12,134 bases of DNA from a bacterium (GTDB lineage Bacteria > Bacillota_I > Bacilli_A > RFN20 > CAG-826). The notes beneath the pieces were generated by a model that was given only the letters and a program-made list of their open reading frames with translations, did no database searches and was not told the DNA's origin. The stretch is taken from assembly GCA_004561785.1 (NCBI GenBank), contig SFUB01000036.1, positions 1 through 12,134 of the forward strand, written 5' to 3'. This document shows positions 7,775 to 12,134 of the stretch, in pieces. A program made the translations under genes and the position numbers. Positions within the stretch are counted from its first letter, which is position 1. Each line of letters opens with the position of its first letter.

Positions 7775-9510
7775 AAACCGAGTTCCTCCTTGCTGAGCTG
7801 AGACAATGCGATTTCCTGATATTCGGGGCAGGAGCGGAGCAATTCCTGATGCGTCCCCTGCCCGACGATCTTTCCCTCGCTTAGGACGAGGATTTTATCC
7901 GCGTCCATGATGGTTCCGATGCGTTGGGCGACGATGATTTTAGTGGAGTCGGATAGGGAGGCCTTGAGATTGGAGCGGACTTGGTAATCCGTTTTGAAGT
8001 CGAGGGCAGAGAAAGAATCGTCGAAAGCGCAGATCTCCGGCTTCGAGGCAATGGCCCTTGCGATGCAGAGCCTTTGTCTTTGTCCGCCGGAAACGTTGCT
8101 GCCGCCTTGGGCGATTCGCGCCTCGTAGCCGCCTTCCATCTTTTGGATGAATTCATCGGCCATCGCGATGCGGGCAGCTTCTTTCATCGTCTCGTCATCC
8201 ATGCTCTCCGAAGCGTATTTGATGTTGCTGGCCACCGTTCCAGAGAAAAGGAGGCCTTTCTGCGGGACAAGGGACAATTTGCTGCGAAGGGTCTTTTGCT
8301 TCATATCCCGGAGGTCAACCCCATCGATTTTGATGGACCCCTCGCTTGGGTCGTAGAAGCGGGCCAAAAGCCGGATGACCGTGGACTTGCCGCTGCCTGT
8401 CGCGCCGATGATGGCCAAAGTCTGACCCTTGCCGATGGAAAAGGAGAGATGAGAGACGACGTCACCCCCGCCTTCGTAATGGAAACTCACGTCATCGAAT
8501 TCAATCGTTCCCACTTCGGTGCAAGGTTTCTCGACCTCCGGATCGAGGATATCCGGTTCGGTGGACAAAACCTCATTGATGCGAACCGCCGAAATCTGAG
8601 CCCTCGGGAACATGATGAACATGAACATGAGCATCATGAAGGACATGACGATCATCGAAGAAAGGGTCGAGAAGGAAACCAAAGTCGGATAATCCGTGGT
8701 CCCCGAATTGATGAGACTGGATCCAAGCCAATAGATGCCGAGGGAAATGCCGTTCATGATGAGCGTCAAGAACGGATTCATCAAGGCGGAGAGACGGCTG
8801 GTGAAAACCTGCAGACGGGTGAGGTCTTTGTTCGTCTTCTCGAATTTTTCCTCTTGGTAGGATTCGGCATTGAATGCATGGATGACGCGGATGCCCTGGA
8901 GGTTCTCCTGCGAAATGAGGTTCACCTTATCGACGAACTTCTGAACCTTTTTGAACCGCGGCAAGAGGAAAACGATCATGAACACGAGGAAGATAATCAA
9001 AACCAAAATGCCAATCCCCGTGACCAAAGTGAGCTCTCCGGAGACGGCCTGGATCTTGCAGATCGCCCAAATCGCGGTGACCGGTGCGCCGCAAAGCATC
9101 CTCGCAGCCATGACCACCGTGAAACCAACCGTCTGGATGTCGTTGGTCGCGCGGGTGATCAAAGAAGCGGTGGAGAATCTCTCTACCTGCCCCATCGACA
9201 TCGATTCGATCCGATCGTTGAGTTTCCGTCGTAGGTTCGTGACCAAGGAAGAAGAAATGATGGAGGCGCAGAGGGATACGAAAACTTGGCAAACCATGAC
9301 GGCCACTGCGTAACCGACCATGACCCCGGCCCCCATCCAAATTTCAGCAGTCCCAGCCCCTCCCATTTGGGCGCGCATGATGGTTGAAGTCAGATCGCGG
9401 ATGGCATCGGTCAAAGTCATGGTGCAGAAGACCTGGAGGACCGTCATCCCCAAAATCAAAACCATCAGGAACCAGTCGCCCACCCGAAGGTTTTTCAAAA
9501 TCTTTAGCAT
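7771..9510 (-). CDS. ABC exporter half-transporter with degenerate ATP site (upstream partner)
   Basis: A 579-residue membrane-ATPase fusion, close to the usual length for TM287/LmrC-like subunits. The membrane domain covers about residues 12-300. The nucleotide domain has Walker A GATGSGKST (369-377), Q-loop Q417, a canonical signature VSGGQRQR (473-480), Walker B ICAFDDSFSALD (493-504) with Asp498 in place of the catalytic Glu, and Gln529 (VAQR) in place of the switch His. Asp-for-Glu and Gln-for-His are the known marks of the non-hydrolysing site in heterodimeric exporters. The signature motif is intact because it completes the partner's catalytic site. GGAGG (9518-9522) lies 7 bases before the ATG. 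It is the first gene of an operon that continues with the second subunit and exonuclease III. Confidence 0.95.
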   Translation of the reverse strand: MLKILKNLRVGDWFLMVLILGMTVLQVFCTMTLTDAIRDLTSTIMRAQMGGAGTAEIWMGAGVMVGYAVAVMVCQVFVSLCASIISSSLVTNLRRKLNDRIESMSMGQVERFSTASLITRATNDIQTVGFTVVMAARMLCGAPVTAIWAICKIQAVSGELTLVTGIGILVLIIFLVFMIVFLLPRFKKVQKFVDKVNLISQENLQGIRVIHAFNAESYQEEKFEKTNKDLTRLQVFTSRLSALMNPFLTLIMNGISLGIYWLGSSLINSGTTDYPTLVSFSTLSSMIVMSFMMLMFMFIMFPRAQISAVRINEVLSTEPDILDPEVEKPCTEVGTIEFDDVSFHYEGGGDVVSHLSFSIGKGQTLAIIGATGSGKSTVIRLLARFYDPSEGSIKIDGVDLRDMKQKTLRSKLSLVPQKGLLFSGTVASNIKYASESMDDETMKEAARIAMADEFIQKMEGGYEARIAQGGSNVSGGQRQRLCIARAIASKPEICAFDDSFSALDFKTDYQVRSNLKASLSDSTKIIVAQRIGTIMDADKILVLSEGKIVGQGTHQELLRSCPEYQEIALSQLSKEELGL

Positions 9511-9535
9511 CGCATTTCCTCCTTATTTCGTGGGG

Positions 9536-9563
9536 ATAATAGCAATGCTGAAACGTATTGCAA
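9536..9563 (-). promoter_or_regulatory. Extended -10 promoter of the ABC exporter-xth operon, with inverted repeat in the spacer
   Basis: On the minus strand: TTGCAA (9563-9558), a 16-base spacer, then TATTAT (9541-9536) preceded by TGC, an extended -10. Predicted initiation near 9529 gives a leader of about 19 bases carrying the GGAGG site. The ends of the spacer and -35 form the inverted repeat GCAAT-N10-ATTGC (plus strand 9542-9546 and 9557-9561), a plausible site for a dimeric repressor. That role is inference, and no regulator gene lies beside it. Confidence 0.65.
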
Positions 9564-9636
9564 TCAATTTCGAAATATCCGCCTGAAATAGCCTCTTTCC
9601 TTTGGAAATCCGAACTGAAAAGGCCACAAAAAAGTC

Positions 9637-9921
9637 TTATTTTTCGAACGATTTCCGATAGGTTTTAAGTTTCATGCGATAGAGGAACGGCTCTTTCTCT
9701 TCCTGATGGCTTTCGTAACTCAAAACGCGGTAGCCTGATTCCTTGAGCGCTTCCTCAACCTGCTCTTTCGAAATCGAGTCCGGCGAGCAGATTGAAGCTC
9801 GCTTTTTGAAAGGATTCGCCTTCACGGTCAAAGCGCCTTTTATCTTCGAAAGGAGAGAACTCACGTGCGATTCGCATTGACCGCACATCATCCCATCAAT
9901 CCCGACATTGGTTACATGCAT
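9637..9921 (-). CDS. Small heavy-metal-associated (HMA) domain protein, CopZ-like with C-terminal extension
   Basis: A 94-residue soluble protein. Residues 1-70 fit the HMA ferredoxin-like fold: a first strand, then the metal loop GMMCGQC with Cys13 and Cys16 (variant of GMTCxxC), a helix with ESHVSSLLSKIKGA, then the strands and second helix ending KEQVEEALKESGYRVLSY. Such domains carry Cu(I) or another soft metal to a P-type ATPase or regulator. Residues 71-94 are a charged, Lys-rich tail that ordinary CopZ proteins (about 70 residues) lack. AGGAG sits 9 bases before the ATG. No copper ATPase or copper regulator is nearby: the P-type ATPase in this window is far away and lacks CxxC or CPC metal motifs. 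Metal identity and partner are therefore unknown. Confidence 0.88.
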   Translation of the reverse strand: MHVTNVGIDGMMCGQCESHVSSLLSKIKGALTVKANPFKKRASICSPDSISKEQVEEALKESGYRVLSYESHQEEKEPFLYRMKLKTYRKSFEK

Positions 9922-9981
9922 GTTCCAATTCTCCTAGCCTTATCAGATTCAGCAGGAATCCAGAATCAAACTAGGTTCAAT

Positions 9982-9997
9982 ACTTGTTAACTTGTAA
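9982..9997. repeat. Tandem 8-base repeat in the HMA/symporter divergent region
   Basis: ACTTGTTA is followed directly by ACTTGTAA (7 of 8 bases identical) in the 158-base region between the divergent HMA and symporter genes. Two copies in tandem could bind a regulator of either gene, but such a short repeat can arise by chance. Confidence 0.35.
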
Positions 9998-10027
9998 TGC
10001 AACCGGCATCGTGTCGATAAGACGGTG

Positions 10028-10056
10028 TTCCCTTTTTGCAGTGGCGGTGCTTAAAT
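10028..10056 (+). promoter_or_regulatory. Probable extended -10 promoter of the symporter gene
   Basis: TTAAAT at 10051-10056 is preceded by TGC, an extended -10. The hexamer 17 bases upstream, TTCCCT (10028-10033), is a poor -35, as is common with extended -10 promoters. GTGTTC (10025-10030) and GAACAC (10059-10064) form an inverted repeat flanking the promoter; an operator role is possible but unproven. Confidence 0.45.
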
Positions 10057-10079
10057 GAGAACACATTTGAGGAAACAAC

Positions 10080-11534
10080 ATGAAAACAAAATCTGTTTCG
10101 AATTCGACAAAATCCTCTTTTAAGCTCAACTACAAGAGGACGATGCTCATCGGGTTCGCCTTTTTCGGGATCCTCCTGCTTTGGCAGGTTTATGATTCGT
10201 GGTGCCCGACGTTCCTAAGCGAGCTATTCAAGGAAGCCTTCCACACCGACAACGAGACCGAGGTTCAGTATCTCGTCGGCATCATGATGGCCATGGACAA
10301 CCTAGCCGCCTTGATTCTGCTCCCGATCTTCGGCCATCTCTCCGACAAAACCAAAACCCCGATCGGCAAGAGGATGCCCTATATCCTCGTCGGCACCTTC
10401 GTCTGCGCCACGTCCTTCCCTTTCATCCCCGTCCTCTTCCATTATCACAATATGGCCGGCACCATCGCGATGATGGCCATCGTCGTCGTGTTTTCCATGA
10501 TGTACCGCAATCCCGCGGTCTCCTTGATGCCCGACATGACTCCGAAGCCGCTCCGCTCCAAGGCTAACGGCATCATCAACATCATGGGCTACGTCGGAGG
10601 CGCCTGCGGCACCTTTGCTGGCGTCGCCTTCGTTCTGTCCGACTATCTTGGCGAAAACAGCGAGAATTGGCTTGCCGGACCCACTCACTCAAACATCTGG
10701 ATCATCGAGATCCCCTTCTTGCTGGCTTCGGCCCTTATGCTCATCAGCGCCATCGTCCTCTTCTTCACGATCAAAGAGAACAAGATTGAGAAAGAGATGG
10801 AGCCCGAGATGAAACGGGGCGAGGAAGTCACCGAAACCGCCGACGCCGTCAGCGATGAGGCCCCTTTGTCCAAAGCCAACCGCACGATGCTTTTCCTCAT
10901 TCTCGCCGCCGAGTTCTTTTGGTTCATGGCCGACAACGGCATCGGCACCTTCATGGGCAACTACACCCTTTATTACCTCCACTCCAGCACCAGCTCCAAC
11001 CAAGTTAACACCATCATCGGTGGCCTGGGCTCCGTCCTAGGCTTCGCGTTTGGTGGCTACATCGCCGCGAAAATCGGCCGCAAATGGACCGCCTTCACCG
11101 GGCTTGGCCTCACCGGCGCCGCCCTCGCAATCTGGGCGATCCTTACCTTCGCGATTCCCGTCCCCGCCTCCACGGGAAGTGATAATCCGTTCCCCTGGTA
11201 TCTCTTCATCATCTGGGGGGTCAAAGGCTTTGGCATGTCCTTGGTCCACGTCAACTCCTATCCGATGGTCGTCGAGCTTTGCACCAGCAAGAAAATCGGC
11301 GCCTACACCGGCTATTATTACGCCTCTTCGATGGCCGCTCAGACCGTTACCCCGGTCGCCCTTGGCTCCATGCTTTTGGTCCTCGGCCATAGCGACGCAT
11401 GGAAGTTCCTGCCGATCTACGCCGTGACTTGCCTCGCCATCTCCTTCGTCATCTTCGCTTTCGTCAAAAACGTGAAGACCAGCAAAACCGAAATCAAGGT
11501 CGGCCTCGAAGGCATCGGGACCGATGAGGATTGA
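10080..11534 (+). CDS. MFS/GPH-type sugar:cation symporter
   Basis: A 484-residue integral membrane protein with about 12 hydrophobic segments, the usual length for glycoside-pentoside-hexuronide or SLC45-like sucrose/maltose symporters. Recognisable motifs are DNLAALILLPIFGHLSDKT followed by PIGKRMPYIL (about residues 73-103), and RNPAVSLMPDMTPKPLRSKANGIIN (about 143-167) with the conserved Pro-Lys-Arg and Ala-Asn run after transmembrane segment 4. A long acidic cytoplasmic loop (about 231-265) separates the two six-helix halves, and GGYIAAKIGRK (about 325) repeats the loop motif in the second half. GAGGA (10069-10073) lies 6 bases before the ATG. The codons end in C much more often than in neighbouring genes (GCC, ATC, TTC, ACC), which may reflect high expression. 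The sugar is unknown, and no glycosidase or kinase is adjacent in this window. Confidence 0.9.
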   Translation: MKTKSVSNSTKSSFKLNYKRTMLIGFAFFGILLLWQVYDSWCPTFLSELFKEAFHTDNETEVQYLVGIMMAMDNLAALILLPIFGHLSDKTKTPIGKRMPYILVGTFVCATSFPFIPVLFHYHNMAGTIAMMAIVVVFSMMYRNPAVSLMPDMTPKPLRSKANGIINIMGYVGGACGTFAGVAFVLSDYLGENSENWLAGPTHSNIWIIEIPFLLASALMLISAIVLFFTIKENKIEKEMEPEMKRGEEVTETADAVSDEAPLSKANRTMLFLILAAEFFWFMADNGIGTFMGNYTLYYLHSSTSSNQVNTIIGGLGSVLGFAFGGYIAAKIGRKWTAFTGLGLTGAALAIWAILTFAIPVPASTGSDNPFPWYLFIIWGVKGFGMSLVHVNSYPMVVELCTSKKIGAYTGYYYASSMAAQTVTPVALGSMLLVLGHSDAWKFLPIYAVTCLAISFVIFAFVKNVKTSKTEIKVGLEGIGTDED

Positions 11535-11536
11535 CC

Positions 11537-12134
11537 ATGCCCGGTGCTTTGGCTCACTTCCTTTTCGCGACCCGTTTAGAAGAACCTTTGGACGAAGCTT
11601 TCCGCTTGGGCACCCAAGGTCCAGATCCCTTCTTCTTTTACGGCATGGTGCCTTGGAAAAAGAGAATCGCCGCCAAAGAAATCCAATCTCTTGGCGAGGA
11701 GATCCACCGTTCCGATTTCGCAAAGCAATATGCCGCGATGATCTTTTTCGCCCAACACGGGGCAAGCGAAGAGGAGAGGCCCCATTTGCTCTCATACCTG
11801 AAAGGCGTTCTGGCCCATTATGCTTTGGACCGCACCTGCCACCCTTACATTTTCTATCGGTCCGGATTCGACGAACAAGGCCTTTTGACTGGCCATTATT
11901 CCTTTGCCCACAAGGAATTCGAAGCCCTTCTTGACCTCACTCTCTCGGAGGAATTCCACTTCTCCCGTTCCCCCAGCAAGGCAATGAAAATCTCGAAGCC
12001 CCTCGCCAAGAGCCTGTCGCTTCTATGGTCCAAATCGGGATATGAGAACATCGGAGAAGAAACCTTCCTTTTTGCCTATCAAGACTACTTGACCGTTGAG
12101 AATTTCCTTCAAAGCAACACCGGGTGGAAGCGCC
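11537..12134 (+). CDS. Zinc-dependent phospholipase C family protein (3' end cut by window edge)
   Basis: The first 199 residues are visible and the frame is open to the right edge. The protein matches the zinc-dependent phospholipase C family (Pfam Zn_dep_PLPC, PF00882). It has an N-terminal ALAHF with His7, then LGTQGPDPFFFY (residues 24-35) with Asp30, a helix ending LAHYALDRTCHPYIFYRSG (about 92-110) with His94, Asp98 and His102, and HYSFAHKEFEALLD (120-133) with His120, His125 and Glu127. These histidines and acids are the expected metal ligands. No secretion signal is visible, unlike clostridial toxins of the family, so this is the cytosolic version common in Firmicutes, whose substrate is not established. 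GAGGA lies 6 bases before the ATG, and only 2 bases separate it from the symporter stop, indicating co-transcription and likely coupling. Confidence 0.9.
   Translation, partial: MPGALAHFLFATRLEEPLDEAFRLGTQGPDPFFFYGMVPWKKRIAAKEIQSLGEEIHRSDFAKQYAAMIFFAQHGASEEERPHLLSYLKGVLAHYALDRTCHPYIFYRSGFDEQGLLTGHYSFAHKEFEALLDLTLSEEFHFSRSPSKAMKISKPLAKSLSLLWSKSGYENIGEETFLFAYQDYLTVENFLQSNTGWKR

Noticed and set aside
7981..9234. A 417-codon open frame on the plus strand opposite the upstream ABC subunit
   Set aside because: Its translation is a low-complexity mix rich in His, Asp, Glu and Arg with no domain, and it lies fully antisense to a gene with all its ABC motifs. It follows from the codon use of the opposite strand.
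9590..9640. A possible terminator after the HMA gene
   Set aside because: Only a weak A/T-only pairing (AAAAA with TTTTTT) and a 5-base TTTCC/GGAAA hairpin are present, with no GC-rich stem followed by a T run.
11037..11795. A 252-codon minus-strand open frame opposite the symporter and phospholipase genes
   Set aside because: It spans the junction of two well-supported plus-strand genes and has a biased Arg/Gly/Asp-rich composition with no domain.
1..12134. Use of TGA as tryptophan (Mycoplasma-type code)
   Set aside because: Several genes end at TGA at the expected family length (both exonuclease III and the symporter, and the upstream ABC subunit), and Trp codons are TGG in the motifs read.

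Overview
The window reads as a chromosomal stretch of a low-to-moderate G+C Bacillota (Firmicutes), perhaps an Erysipelotrichia-like Bacilli lineage. The taxonomy is inference. It rests on strong GGAGG-type ribosome binding sites, the protein families present, and gene products that resemble Bacilli homologues. TGA is used as a normal stop and no in-frame TGA was found in the genes read, so the standard bacterial code applies. By eye the base composition is slightly above half G+C. There are no tRNA or rRNA genes, insertion sequences, CRISPR arrays or phage genes. The window is gene-dense: ten coding regions cover nearly everything, and the longest gene-free gap is about 160 bases.

Layout from left to right. 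(1) Bases 1-4405, minus strand: a flavin reductase-like protein, then a membrane family 2 glycosyltransferase, then a CtpE-like P-type cation ATPase. The ATPase start overlaps the end of the glycosyltransferase, and its C-terminus runs off the left edge. (2) Bases 4465-5139, plus strand: a stand-alone TrpF-like (phosphoribosylanthranilate isomerase-like) barrel protein that lacks the usual catalytic cysteine and appears to have no leader or Shine-Dalgarno sequence. It is followed by a bidirectional terminator shared with the next, convergent operon. (3) Bases 5177-9510, minus strand: an operon of two half-size ABC exporters, with ATGA overlap, followed by exodeoxyribonuclease III. An extended -10 promoter with an inverted repeat in its spacer lies upstream. 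(4) Bases 9637-9921, minus strand: a small heavy-metal-associated (HMA) domain protein. (5) Bases 10080 to the right edge, plus strand: a GPH/MFS-type sugar symporter, followed after two bases by a zinc-dependent phospholipase C family protein that is cut by the window end.

Functional picture. The two ABC subunits show the signature of a heterodimeric exporter with one catalytic and one degenerate ATP site. The degenerate Walker B and switch residues sit in the upstream subunit, and the altered signature motif sits in the downstream one. The ATPase and glycosyltransferase are probably translationally coupled. The transporter and phospholipase-like gene are probably co-transcribed.

I did not find a clear undescribed multi-gene system. 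The observations most worth checking are the TrpF-like protein with its missing cysteine and leaderless start, the altered ion-site motif in the P-type ATPase, and the altered QxxRW-type motif in the glycosyltransferase.
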